Assembly (NCBI GenBank): GCA_003165075.1
Contig: PLSM01000088.1
Location: forward strand, 1 to 40,238
Direction: 5' to 3'
Length of the DNA: 40,238 nucleotides
Source of the DNA: Acidobacteriaceae bacterium
GTDB taxonomy: Bacteria > Acidobacteriota > Terriglobia > Terriglobales > Acidobacteriaceae
Part shown: positions 16,029 to 25,551 of the stretch, in pieces
How the letters are laid out: the number at the start of each line of letters is the position of its first letter
Position numbering within the stretch: the first letter of the stretch is position 1
The notes under the pieces: generated by a model
The model's database searches: none
Told to the model about the DNA's origin: nothing
What the model saw: only the letters and a program-made list of their open reading frames with translations
Position numbers and translations under genes: made by a program

Positions 16029-19000
16029 ATGCAAAGATCGGAAAGATCGGATCGCCGCCGTCGCATTCCTCAACCCCAGGGACTCTATCGCCCCCAACAT
16101 GAGCACGATGCTTGCGGCATGGGATTTGTGGCCAGCATTGGCGGTGAGAAGAGCCACGAAATCATTCGCAAAGGCCTCGAGGTCCTCATCAACCTCACCC
16201 ATCGTGGCGCCGCGGGTTGCGATCCCGAAACTGGCGATGGCGCCGGCATCCTCATCCAGATACCCCACGTCTTTTTTGCGCGCGAGTGCGGCGAACTCGG
16301 CATGCAGCTACCGGATCCTTGCGGCTATGGCGTGGCCATGTGCTTTTTGCCCGTCGACAAGCACAGCCGTTTGCAGTGCGAGGGCGTGTTTGAACGCATT
16401 GCCCAGGAAGAAGGCCTTGTCGTGCTCGGCTGGCGCGATACGCCGGTGAATGGCGATGCCGTTGGCCGCGAGGCCCGCGCCTCCCAGCCTTACATCGAGC
16501 AGCTTTTTGTCTCCCGGCCTGAAGGGCTCGACGAGGAAGCTTTCGAGCGCCTGCTCTATCGCGTTCGCCGCCGTACTGAGAACGAGATCGCAGTGTCTGA
16601 AATCGAAGGCAAGGACGATTTCTACGTCCCATCCTTCTCCTGTCGCACCATCATTTACAAGGGCCTCATGCTGGCCCCGCAGATTGAAAAGTTTTACTTC
16701 GAACTTGCCAATCCCCTCGTTACCAGCGCCCTTTGCCTGGTCCACCAGCGGTTCTCCACCAACACTTTCCCCAGTTGGAAGCTCGCGCACCCCTACCGCT
16801 ACGTGGCCCACAACGGCGAAATCAACACTATCCGCGGCAACATTAGTTGGATGAATGCCCGCCAGTCGGTGCTCCAGAGCCCGCTCTACGACGGCAAGAT
16901 CGACGATCTCTACCCTGTCATCACGCCCGACGGAAGCGACTCCGCTTCGCTCGATAACGCCGTCGAGTTTCTTTACCAGTCCGGCCGTTCTCTGGCCCAC
17001 GTCATGGCCATGCTCATTCCTGAAGCCTGGGCCGGCAACCCCGACATGGACGAGGACAAGCGAGCCTTCTACGAATACCACGCCTCGCTCATGGAACCGT
17101 GGGACGGGCCCGCCGCCATCGCGTTCACTGACGGCCGCGTGGTGGGTGCAACCCTAGACCGCAACGGTCTCCGCCCCGGCCGCTACATCGTCACCAAGGA
17201 CGACCTGGTCGTGATGGCCTCTGAGGCCGGGGTGCTCGACGTTCCCCCTGAAGACGTCCGCAAAAAGGGTCGCCTCCAGCCAGGCCGCATGTTCCTCGTC
17301 GATACCGTCCAGAAGCGCATCATCTCCGATGCTGAGACCAAGAAGCAGCTTTCCGCCCGGCAACCTTACGCCGCCTGGCTACAGCAGCAGCAGGTCACAC
17401 TCGATATGCTGCCCGAACCTTCCCGTGTCATCGCGTCGAATCCCGAAACTCTGCTTCGCCGTCAGCGCGCTTATGGCTACAGCGAAGAGGATCTGCGTAT
17501 TCTTCTCGGCCCCATGGGCGCAAAGGCCGAAGAGCCCATCGGCTCCATGGGCACCGATGTGCCGCTGGCCTGTCTTTCTGACCACCCGCAGCCCCTTTTC
17601 AACTACTTCAAGCAGCTCTTCGCCCAGGTCACCAATCCGCCCATCGATCCCATCCGCGAAGAGCTGGTGATGTCGCTCATCAGCTACATCGGCACCGAGC
17701 GCAACATCCTCGACGAGGCGCCCGACAACTGTCACACTCTCAAGCTGCCACACCCGATCCTGACGAATCGCGATCTCGAAAAGCTGCGCCGTGTCTCCTC
17801 CGGCGACCTGCTCGCCACCACCCTGCCGGCTCTCTTCCGCGCCGCGGATGGCGAGGCGGGTCTGCGTCACAGTCTTGAAGATCTCAGCGCCCGTGCCGCC
17901 CATGCGGTGGACTCCGGCTACACCCTGCTGATTCTCTCCGACCGCGGCGTCGATGCCACCTATGCGCCCATACCCAGCCTGCTGGCCATGGCCGCCGTGC
18001 ACAACCGCCTCGTCAAGGAGAAGACGCGCACCCAGGTAGCGCTCATCATTGAGAGCGGCGAGCCCCGCGAGGTCATGCACTTCGCGCTCCTCATCGGATA
18101 CGGAGCCAGCGCCATCAATCCCTACCTCGCCATCGAAACGCTCCACGATATGAAGCGCCGTGGCCTCTTGCCCCACAACGTCACCGGGCCCCACGCCGAG
18201 AAGAACTTCATCAAGGCCATCAACAAGGGCCTGCTCAAGACCTTTTCCAAGATGGGTATCAGCACGCTGCAAAGCTATCGCGGCGCACAGGTGTTTGAGG
18301 CTGTGGGCTTGAACCAGGCGCTGGTCGAGAAGTACTTCCCCGGCACCGCTTCGCGCATTGAAGGCGTTGGCCTCGATGTGCTGGCCCGCGAAGCGCAGCT
18401 CAAGCACACCTACGCCTTCCAGCCGCTCACCGAATCCGAAACCGAGCTGGTCGTAGGCGGTGATTATCAATACCGCGAGGGCGGCGAGTATCACCTGATC
18501 AACCCGCTCACTATCAGCAAACTGCAGCAGGCGGTCCGCCAGAACAATCCCGCCACGTTCCAGGAATACACTGATCTGCTCGACGATCAGAACCGCCATC
18601 TCTGCACTCTTCGCGGCCTGCTCCAGCTCAAGTATTCTGACCACCCCATCCCTCTCGACGAAGTGGAGCCGGCCAAGGAAATCGTCAAGCGTTTCACCAC
18701 CGGTGCCATGAGCTATGGGTCCATCAGCAAGGAAGCGCATGAGACCCTCGCCATCGCCATGAACCGCCTCGGCGGCATGTCCAACACCGGCGAGGGCGGC
18801 GAAGACGAGGAGCGCTTTAAACGCGATCCCAATGGCGACCTCCGCCGCAGCGCCGTCAAGCAGGTGGCCAGCGGGCGCTTCGGTGTCACCGCCAACTACC
18901 TGGTTAACGCCGACGAACTCCAGATCAAGATGGCGCAGGGCGCAAAGCCCGGCGAAGGCGGGCAGTTGCCCGGCCACAAGGTCGATGAAGTCATCGCCAA

Positions 19001-20627
19001 AACGCGCTACTCCATCCCCGGCGTGGGCCTCATCTCGCCGCCTCCGCACCACGACATCTATTCCATCGAAGATCTAGCGCAGTTGATTTACGACCTCAAG
19101 AACGTCAATCCGCAGGCGCGCATCGCCGTCAAGCTGGTCTCTGAAGTCGGAGTCGGGACCGTCGCTGCCGGCGTCTCCAAGGCCCACGCGGATGTGGTGC
19201 TCATCTCCGGCGATAACGGCGGCACCGGAGCCTCGCCGCTCAGCTCTATTAAGCATGCCGGCCTCCCCTGGGAACTCGGACTCGCCGAGACCCAGCAGGT
19301 GCTGCTGCTCAACGACCTGCGCAGCCGCATCAAGGTGCAGACCGACGGCAAACTGCAAACCGGCCGCGATGTGGTGATCGCCGCGCTGCTGGGCGCAGAG
19401 GAATTCGGCTTCGCCACCACGCCTCTTATCACTATGGGCTGCATTATGATGCGCAAGTGCCACCTGAACACCTGTTCGGTGGGCATCGCTACCCAGGACC
19501 CGGTCCTGCGTGCGCGATTCTCCGGCCAGCCCGAGCACGTCGTCAACTTCTTCTTCTTTATCGCCGAACAGGTGCGCCAGCACATGGCCAAACTTGGCTT
19601 CCACACTGTCGATGAGATGGTAGGCCGCGTCGAACGCCTCGACTCTTCCATCGCGGATGCGCATTGGAAGGCCAAGGGCATCGATCTTTCTTCAATTCTC
19701 TATGTGCCCACCCTTCCCTCTCGCGTAGCGCGCCGCAAGATGCAAGCTCAGGATCATGGCCTCGAACAGGCCCTCGACCATGTGCTCATCGCGCAGGCTG
19801 CGCCCGCTCTCGAATCCAAAACTCCGGTCACCGGCAGCTTCCCCATCCGCAACGTGCATCGCACTGTAGGCGCCATGCTGGGTGGAGAAATCGCCCGCCG
19901 CTATGGCTCCGCCGGCTTGCCTGCCGAAACCATTCACTTCCGCTTCCATGGCTCAGCCGGGCAAAGCTTCGGCGCCTTTGTTCCCAATGGCGTCACGCTT
20001 GACTTGGAAGGCGACTCCAACGATTACCTGGGCAAAGGCCTCTCCGGCGGACGCATCATCGCCTATCCGCCCAAGACCTCCAGCTTCCTCCCTGAGGAGA
20101 GCATCCTCGTCGGCAACGTTGTTCTTTACGGCGCAACCAGCGGTGAAGCTTTCCTCAACGGCATTGCCGGCGAGCGCTTTGCTGTGCGCAACTCCGGCGC
20201 TACCGCGGTCGTCGAGGGCGTAGGCGACCACGGTTGCGAGTACATGACCAATGGTTGCGTCGTGGTCATCGGTTCCACCGGTCGCAACTTCGCCGCCGGC
20301 ATGAGCGGTGGCATCGCCTATGTGTACGACGACCAGGGCGATTTCTCCACCCGCCGCTGCAACAAGACCAGCGTCGATTTGGAGGCCCTCGTCGAACCTG
20401 CCGACGTCGACCTGGTGCGCAGACTCCTCGAGCGCCACCGCGATTACACCGGCAGCCCCCGCGCCGCCTGGATCCTCGAACACTGGGCCGACGCGCAGCA
20501 GCGATTCATCAAGGTCTTCCCGCACGATTACAAGCGCGTCCTTGGTATCCCTCGCGTCGAATCGGTCTACATTTCGCCCACTACTTCGTCGCCTCTGGAG
20601 GCGGCTAATGAGGTGCACAATGGGTAA
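16029..20627 (+). CDS. gltB: Glutamate synthase (NADPH) large subunit
   Basis: Takes ammonia from glutamine and adds it to 2-oxoglutarate, giving two glutamates; works with GltD in the GS-GOGAT pathway. I start at the ATG at 16029, preceded by GAGAAGG, giving 1532 residues, a normal length. The class II glutaminase nucleophile is Cys29 in [10 protein letters not shown], so a 28-residue propeptide is expected to be cleaved. The central and FMN-binding domains follow, with [14 protein letters not shown], the channel region, [11 protein letters not shown], and the 3Fe-4S cysteines in [19 protein letters not shown]-terminal domain closes the protein. It overlaps gltD by eight bases, so the pair is translationally coupled. 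Confidence 0.98.
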   Translation: MQRSERSDRRRRIPQPQGLYRPQHEHDACGMGFVASIGGEKSHEIIRKGLEVLINLTHRGAAGCDPETGDGAGILIQIPHVFFARECGELGMQLPDPCGYGVAMCFLPVDKHSRLQCEGVFERIAQEEGLVVLGWRDTPVNGDAVGREARASQPYIEQLFVSRPEGLDEEAFERLLYRVRRRTENEIAVSEIEGKDDFYVPSFSCRTIIYKGLMLAPQIEKFYFELANPLVTSALCLVHQRFSTNTFPSWKLAHPYRYVAHNGEINTIRGNISWMNARQSVLQSPLYDGKIDDLYPVITPDGSDSASLDNAVEFLYQSGRSLAHVMAMLIPEAWAGNPDMDEDKRAFYEYHASLMEPWDGPAAIAFTDGRVVGATLDRNGLRPGRYIVTKDDLVVMASEAGVLDVPPEDVRKKGRLQPGRMFLVDTVQKRIISDAETKKQLSARQPYAAWLQQQQVTLDMLPEPSRVIASNPETLLRRQRAYGYSEEDLRILLGPMGAKAEEPIGSMGTDVPLACLSDHPQPLFNYFKQLFAQVTNPPIDPIREELVMSLISYIGTERNILDEAPDNCHTLKLPHPILTNRDLEKLRRVSSGDLLATTLPALFRAADGEAGLRHSLEDLSARAAHAVDSGYTLLILSDRGVDATYAPIPSLLAMAAVHNRLVKEKTRTQVALIIESGEPREVMHFALLIGYGASAINPYLAIETLHDMKRRGLLPHNVTGPHAEKNFIKAINKGLLKTFSKMGISTLQSYRGAQVFEAVGLNQALVEKYFPGTASRIEGVGLDVLAREAQLKHTYAFQPLTESETELVVGGDYQYREGGEYHLINPLTISKLQQAVRQNNPATFQEYTDLLDDQNRHLCTLRGLLQLKYSDHPIPLDEVEPAKEIVKRFTTGAMSYGSISKEAHETLAIAMNRLGGMSNTGEGGEDEERFKRDPNGDLRRSAVKQVASGRFGVTANYLVNADELQIKMAQGAKPGEGGQLPGHKVDEVIAKTRYSIPGVGLISPPPHHDIYSIEDLAQLIYDLKNVNPQARIAVKLVSEVGVGTVAAGVSKAHADVVLISGDNGGTGASPLSSIKHAGLPWELGLAETQQVLLLNDLRSRIKVQTDGKLQTGRDVVIAALLGAEEFGFATTPLITMGCIMMRKCHLNTCSVGIATQDPVLRARFSGQPEHVVNFFFFIAEQVRQHMAKLGFHTVDEMVGRVERLDSSIADAHWKAKGIDLSSILYVPTLPSRVARRKMQAQDHGLEQALDHVLIAQAAPALESKTPVTGSFPIRNVHRTVGAMLGGEIARRYGSAGLPAETIHFRFHGSAGQSFGAFVPNGVTLDLEGDSNDYLGKGLSGGRIIAYPPKTSSFLPEESILVGNVVLYGATSGEAFLNGIAGERFAVRNSGATAVVEGVGDHGCEYMTNGCVVVIGSTGRNFAAGMSGGIAYVYDDQGDFSTRRCNKTSVDLEALVEPADVDLVRRLLERHRDYTGSPRAAWILEHWADAQQRFIKVFPHDYKRVLGIPRVESVYISPTTSSPLEAANEVHNG

Positions 20628-22062
20628 GGTCACTGGGTTTCTTGAGATTGAACGTGAACAACCTGTCCGCCGCGAGGTCGAAGAGCGTTTGCACGACTGG
20701 AATGAAATCTACGAGCCTTTCCCGGAAGAGAAGCAGCGCGAGCAGGGCGCTCGCTGCATGGACTGCGGCGTGCCCTTCTGCCACACCGGCTGCCCGGTCA
20801 ACAACCTCATCCCCGACTGGAACGACCTGGCTTATAACGGCCGCTGGGAGGCAGCCATCCGCCGCCTGCACGCCACCAACAACTTCCCTGAGTTCACCGG
20901 CCGCATCTGCCCCGCGCCTTGCGAAGCCTCCTGCGTGCTGGGCATCAATTTGCCTGCGGTGTCAATCAAGCTCATTGAGCGCAGCATCGTCGAGCGCGCC
21001 TGGGAAGAAGGCTGGATCCATCCCGAGCCTCCCGAGCAGAACACGGGAAAGCGTGTCGCCGTGGTTGGCAGCGGTCCTTCTGGCTTGGCCGCCGCACAGC
21101 AGTTGCGCCGCGCCGGACACTCCGTCACCGTCTATGAGAAGAACGACCGCATCGGCGGCCTGCTTCGTTATGGCATTCCCAACTTCAAGCTGGAGAAGCA
21201 CGTCATCGATCGCCGCATCCAGCAGATGCGCGCCGAAGGCGTGACGTTTCTCACCAACGCCTGCGTGGGCGGCAATGTGCCCGTCGAAGCCCTCACCGGC
21301 CACTACGACGCCATCCTGCTCTGCGGCGGCTCCGAAGATCCGCGCAATCTCAATATCCCCGGCCGCGAGCTCAAGGGCATTCATTTCGCCATGGAGTTCC
21401 TGCCTCAGCAGAATCGCCGCAACGAAGGTGACGCGATCGATTCTGCCACCGCAATTCACGCCGCGGGCAAGCATGTACTCATCATCGGCGGCGGCGACAC
21501 TGGCGCCGACTGCCTCGGCACCAGCCTGCGTCAGGGCCCCAAAAGCGTCCACCAATTCGAAATCATGCCCAAGCCGCCCGAGCAGCGTGCCGCTTCCACC
21601 CCCTGGCCCATGTGGCCCCTCCAGTTGCGCACTGAGAGTTCGCACGAGGAAGGCGGAATCCGCGAGTGGAGCGTCAACAGCATCAAGTTCATCGGCGATG
21701 AGAATGGCCACGTCAAGCAGATGCAAGCCATGCGCGTAGGCCCTCCGCCGAAGTTCGAGTCCATTCCCGGTTCGGAATTCATCCTCGACGTCGATCTCGT
21801 CCTGCTGGCCATGGGTTTTCTTGGTCCTGTCCGCGGCGGCATGATCGAGCAGTTGGGCCTGGCGCTCGACCAGCGCGGCAACGTAGCCACCACCGACTTC
21901 CAGACTTCCGTCGAGAACATTTTTGCCGCCGGCGATATGCGCCGGGGCCAATCGCTGGTGGTCTGGGCTATCGCGGAAGGACGCAAAGCCGCCGCTGCTG
22001 TAGACCACTATCTCGCTGCCCAGGCTGAGCCTTTGCCGCAGCTTCATCACGCGCGTGCTTGA
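20620..22062 (+). CDS. gltD: Glutamate synthase (NADPH) small subunit
   Basis: Oxidises NADPH through FAD and passes electrons by iron-sulfur clusters to GltB. The 480-residue protein from the ATG at 20620 begins [12 protein letters not shown], the usual family start, with GAGGTG four bases upstream. An alternative ATG at 20608 has GGAGG six bases upstream and adds only four residues; both may be used. Cluster cysteines are in [14 protein letters not shown] and CPAPCEASC. The FAD site is [12 protein letters not shown], the NADPH site [11 protein letters not shown], and the C-terminal FAD block reads [18 protein letters not shown]. It ends 84 bases before the copper operon. Confidence 0.97.
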   Translation: MGKVTGFLEIEREQPVRREVEERLHDWNEIYEPFPEEKQREQGARCMDCGVPFCHTGCPVNNLIPDWNDLAYNGRWEAAIRRLHATNNFPEFTGRICPAPCEASCVLGINLPAVSIKLIERSIVERAWEEGWIHPEPPEQNTGKRVAVVGSGPSGLAAAQQLRRAGHSVTVYEKNDRIGGLLRYGIPNFKLEKHVIDRRIQQMRAEGVTFLTNACVGGNVPVEALTGHYDAILLCGGSEDPRNLNIPGRELKGIHFAMEFLPQQNRRNEGDAIDSATAIHAAGKHVLIIGGGDTGADCLGTSLRQGPKSVHQFEIMPKPPEQRAASTPWPMWPLQLRTESSHEEGGIREWSVNSIKFIGDENGHVKQMQAMRVGPPPKFESIPGSEFILDVDLVLLAMGFLGPVRGGMIEQLGLALDQRGNVATTDFQTSVENIFAAGDMRRGQSLVVWAIAEGRKAAAAVDHYLAAQAEPLPQLHHARA

Positions 22063-22146
22063 GCCTCGTGAAGCGGGGATGTGATATGAATCACTGCTTG
22101 AAACATCCGGCGGTCTCATGCTTACATTGAAGGTCGGTATCCTTTG

Positions 22147-22509
22147 ATGCACACAAACAGGAAAGGCGCGCTGTTTCTGCTGGCGGTTATGTTCTTGGTG
22201 ACCATGATGCCGGCCTCCGCCTGTCTGTTGACTACGCAGCCGGTCAAGCATCGTTCCTGCTGTGACCAGATGGCCCAGAAGTGCGGCATTCGCGGAATGC
22301 ATGCGGATGGTTCCTGCTGCCGTGCTCCCCGGCAAAATGCCGCTGTCGCGCCCGTTTCCCCTTACTCTCCTCAGCATGTGCAAAGGCTCGCCCTGGCGCC
22401 GCATTCGACCGTTGTGCCGGTGTCCGCCGCGCCCGGCGAATGCAGGAGTGCTCTTGAAGCTCCGCCACCAAGATTCTCCTCTAGCCACACTTCCATTCTT
22501 CGCGTCTAA
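22147..22509 (+). CDS. Small secreted cysteine-rich protein leading the copper efflux operon
   Basis: 120 residues. A signal peptide of about 26 residues (GALFLLAVMFLVTMMPASA) is followed by a mature part with Cys-Cys pairs, SCCDQMAQKCG and GSCC, plus His and Met residues nearby (KHRSCCD, GMHADG). The second half is Pro/Ser/Ala-rich and looks unstructured. I do not recognise a named family. The start at 22147 has only a weak AAGGTC upstream. It lies 109 bases before the CusC-like gene, and the soft-metal ligands suggest binding of Cu(I) or Ag(I) outside the inner membrane, perhaps as a chaperone or buffer. That role is inference from composition and position. Confidence 0.6.
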   Translation: MHTNRKGALFLLAVMFLVTMMPASACLLTTQPVKHRSCCDQMAQKCGIRGMHADGSCCRAPRQNAAVAPVSPYSPQHVQRLALAPHSTVVPVSAAPGECRSALEAPPPRFSSSHTSILRV

Positions 22510-22618
22510 ACCCCCTTCCTTCCCAGGCTGAGCGCGAGCCTTTGTGCGTCTTTCTGCGCGTGTACGCGGCGTAATCGCATGATCCGCTTGTGCACTGTAT
22601 CTCCAGTTGGAGGGAGTT

Positions 22619-23977
22619 ATGAAAGCATTTATATCCTTATTGTGTCTTTTGCTGGCCGCAGCGCCCGCCGCCATCTCCCGCGCGGAGACACCCACCGCGA
22701 GCGATGGCTTGGCAGCTCTGGCTGCCTTGCTTGCGCAGCACAACGCGCCGCAGCAATCCGGACCGGCGCTCACGCTCGATGAAGTCGAGCAGATCGCGCT
22801 CACCGCAAATCCTGAGATCGAGGTCGCGGTTCGCCACGTCGTCAGCGCCCAGGCGAGCATTCCCGCCGCCGGAGCCCTTGACGACCCCATAGCAATGTAC
22901 CGCGCGTGGGGCGTCCCCCTTCAGCAGCCCTGGAACTACAACCAGGCTCAGAACATGTTCAGCCTGAGCCAGTCCCTGCCGGGCCCGGGCAAGCGCGCGT
23001 TGCGCACCAGCATGGCCGAGTCTGACGTAGATGTGGCCAAGGCCCAGTTGGATCAGGTCCGCCTGGATGTGCGGATTCGCGTGCGTAAAGCGTTTGACGA
23101 CATGTTGCGCGCACAGGACGAAATGCGATTTCACGATCAGCATGTGGCCATCGCCAACCAGGCCATCGAAGCGGCACGCATAAAGTATGCAGTTGGAAAA
23201 GTTCCCCAGCAGGACCTTCTCAAGGCGCAGGTTGCGCTTACGCGGCTGGCCGAACATATGATTCGTTTCGACCAGGACGCGGATCTCGCGCGGGCCAATT
23301 TGAACACCCTCATGGCTCGTAATCCCGATGCGCCGCTCAGCGTCGCGGGAGACTACGCCGTGCTCGGCCCGTTGCCCCAGGCGCAAGCGCTACAGGAGCA
23401 GGCGATCCAATCCCGGCCTGACTTGCTTGCCGCACGGCTGGCCGCTGCGCGCAGCCATAAAGAGCAGGCACTGGCAAAGAAAGCCTATGTTCCCGACTTT
23501 ACTTTCTCGGCGGGATACATGCTGATGCAGCCCAGCACCGACATGCGCAATGACTACATGGTGGAGGGCTCGATGAACCTGCCCTGGCTCAATCACCGCA
23601 AGCACGATTCTGAGATTGCAGAATCCACGGCCAAAGCCACCGAGCAGGATGCAGAACTTAACGCCATGCGCAACGCCGCATTCGGGCAGATTCAGGAAGC
23701 GCTGGTCCAGGCGCAGGCTGCGCAAAAGCTGGCCCGCATGTATCACGACGATCTCCGCCCTCAGGCGGAAGCCACACTGCAGTCAAGCATCATCGCCTAC
23801 GAAAACGACAAAACAGAATTCCTTGACCTGCTCGACAGCCAGATGACGGTAGTCGATATAGACCTGGCGTGGCTCCAGGCCGTGGGTGATTTCGACGCGC
23901 GTCTCGCGGATCTCGAACTCGCTGCCGGGGCTCCTCTTGACTCAGTCAATTCCGCCGCACCGGAGGTGAAACCATGA
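22619..23977 (+). CDS. cusC: TolC-family outer-membrane channel of a heavy-metal efflux system
   Basis: Outer-membrane exit duct of a tripartite efflux pump. The ATG at 22619 is preceded by GGAGGGAG, giving 452 residues with a signal peptide ending near ISRAE. Two outer-membrane efflux repeats are visible: ALTLDEVEQIALTANPEI starts the first, and the second begins near ALQEQAIQSRPDLLAARL. Long amphipathic helices rich in Ala, Gln and Arg fill the space between. It overlaps the adaptor gene by four bases (ATGA). The name rests mostly on the CusA neighbour, since channel proteins of Cu and Zn pumps look alike. Confidence 0.88.
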   Translation: MKAFISLLCLLLAAAPAAISRAETPTASDGLAALAALLAQHNAPQQSGPALTLDEVEQIALTANPEIEVAVRHVVSAQASIPAAGALDDPIAMYRAWGVPLQQPWNYNQAQNMFSLSQSLPGPGKRALRTSMAESDVDVAKAQLDQVRLDVRIRVRKAFDDMLRAQDEMRFHDQHVAIANQAIEAARIKYAVGKVPQQDLLKAQVALTRLAEHMIRFDQDADLARANLNTLMARNPDAPLSVAGDYAVLGPLPQAQALQEQAIQSRPDLLAARLAAARSHKEQALAKKAYVPDFTFSAGYMLMQPSTDMRNDYMVEGSMNLPWLNHRKHDSEIAESTAKATEQDAELNAMRNAAFGQIQEALVQAQAAQKLARMYHDDLRPQAEATLQSSIIAYENDKTEFLDLLDSQMTVVDIDLAWLQAVGDFDARLADLELAAGAPLDSVNSAAPEVKP

Positions 23978-25551
23978 AGACACGCACCTATCAATTCGCG
24001 CTTGGGTCGGCCATTATCATTTGCATTTTGCTTGCGACCGCTCTGGCCTATGTCCTCCTGCACGGGAAACTCTTGGTCCCGCAAACAGCCTCAGAGGACA
24101 CGGTCGTGGCACGCGGGCCGCAGTCCTCTGCCCCGGCAATGCCATCCGGCGCGGCTGCTCCGTCCGCTGCCGAACCCGCGCTGACCCCCATCCAGTTGTC
24201 ACCCCAGCGGCTGCAGCAGATCGGTGTTACCACTGCTTCTGTGGGCTTCAAGAACGTGACCCAGGATCTGCGCGCTCCGGGCAGTGTCGACATCGACGAG
24301 CAAACCCTTTCCTATGTGCAGACCCGCTTCACCGGGTGGATTCAAAACGTTTCTGCGAACGCGACCTACCAATACGTGCGCAAGGGCCAGCGGCTTTTTA
24401 CCGTGTACAGTCCGGACCTGGTCAGCAGTGAGCAGGAACTTCTCCTGGCCAAACAGAATCAGAAGGCCTTCTCGCTGGATATGCACGGCACCGCTTCACG
24501 GGAGAGTGGATGGCTTCTGCAGGCTGCCGAACAGCGCCTGCAGCAGTTTGGCCTCTCCGCGCAGGAAATCGCGGACGTGGAGCAAAGCGGCAAGGCTCCG
24601 CACGAAATCACCGTCTACTCGCCAGCCTCCGGTTACATCACAGAGCGCAATGCGCTGCCCAACGCCTATGTGCAGCCCGATACCAAGCTCTACACCATCG
24701 CCGACCTCTCCACGGTTTGGGTTTACGCCAACGTATCGCAGGGCGATGTGGGCCGTCTCAAGCCCGGAGACCCCGGACAAGTCACCGTCGATGCGTATCC
24801 CGGTCGCACGTTCAACGGCCGCATCGATCAGATACTGCCTCAGGTTGATATGGCCACGCGCACCGTGCGTGTGCGCCTTGTCTTCCGCAACCCCGGCGTA
24901 GCCCTCAAGCCGGGAATGTATGTCAACGTCGACATCTCCATTCCCCTTGGTCGCCAACTTGTGATTCCGGCTTCCGCCGTTCTGCAGGCCGGCACACGCG
25001 CTATCGCCTTTGTCGATCACGGCAACGGCAATCTGGAACCTCGCACCATTGAAACCGGGCCTCAGCTCGACGACTCCGTAGTCGTCCTCAAAGGCTTGCA
25101 GGCAGACGAGAACGTGGTTACCTCGGCCAATTTTCTGGTGGATTCTGAATCGCAGTTGCAGGCTGCGTTTGGTGCCTTTGCGGCTCCCACGCAACCACCG
25201 GCTGCGGGCACCAGCGCCACACCGGCCCAGCAGGTACAGATTGACCTCACTACCGAGCCATCTCCTCCACGCAAAGGCGCGAACACAGTGCGTGTCAAAC
25301 TGACCGGCGCCGATGGAAAGCCGGTCATGGGAGTGCAGGCGACTGTGAACTTTTTCATGCCCGCGATGCCCGCCATGGGAATGGCCGCCAGTCATGCCTC
25401 CGCAACCGTTGCCGACAAAGGCAATGGATTCTATGAAGGCTCTGTGCAGCTCGATTCGGGAGGCACCTGGTCCGTGACCGTGACCGTCCAGCGGGGCGGC
25501 CAGACCCTTGCAACCAGGCAGCTCAGCGTCAGCGCCGCGGGAGGCATGTGA
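23974..25551 (+). CDS. cusB: CusB-like periplasmic adaptor with C-terminal YtkA-like domain
   Basis: Membrane fusion protein joining pump and channel, 525 residues. An N-terminal helix (about 8-28) anchors it. A low-complexity linker leads to LRAPGSVDIDEQ and FTGWIQNVSANATYQYVRKG (barrel-sandwich/lipoyl-like), a helical hairpin (DLVSSEQELLLAKQ), YSPASGYI, and the beta-barrel with STVWVYANV and PGMYVNVDI. After about residue 425 a separate beta domain, NTVRVKLTGADGKPV onward, matches the YtkA-like type and carries the Met cluster MPAMPAMGM. Typical CusB has methionines at its N-terminus; here that part has only one, so the metal-binding role may have moved to the C-terminus. It overlaps cusA by one base. 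Confidence 0.9.
   Translation: MKTRTYQFALGSAIIICILLATALAYVLLHGKLLVPQTASEDTVVARGPQSSAPAMPSGAAAPSAAEPALTPIQLSPQRLQQIGVTTASVGFKNVTQDLRAPGSVDIDEQTLSYVQTRFTGWIQNVSANATYQYVRKGQRLFTVYSPDLVSSEQELLLAKQNQKAFSLDMHGTASRESGWLLQAAEQRLQQFGLSAQEIADVEQSGKAPHEITVYSPASGYITERNALPNAYVQPDTKLYTIADLSTVWVYANVSQGDVGRLKPGDPGQVTVDAYPGRTFNGRIDQILPQVDMATRTVRVRLVFRNPGVALKPGMYVNVDISIPLGRQLVIPASAVLQAGTRAIAFVDHGNGNLEPRTIETGPQLDDSVVVLKGLQADENVVTSANFLVDSESQLQAAFGAFAAPTQPPAAGTSATPAQQVQIDLTTEPSPPRKGANTVRVKLTGADGKPVMGVQATVNFFMPAMPAMGMAASHASATVADKGNGFYEGSVQLDSGGTWSVTVTVQRGGQTLATRQLSVSAAGGM

Noticed and set aside
17379..19052. 557-codon open frame on the minus strand opposite gltB
   Set aside because: Antisense shadow of a certain gltB, with no domain, start context or neighbours.
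20962..22890. 642-codon open frame on the minus strand opposite gltD and the copper operon start
   Set aside because: It spans several certain genes and the gaps between them; composition is that of a GC-rich shadow.
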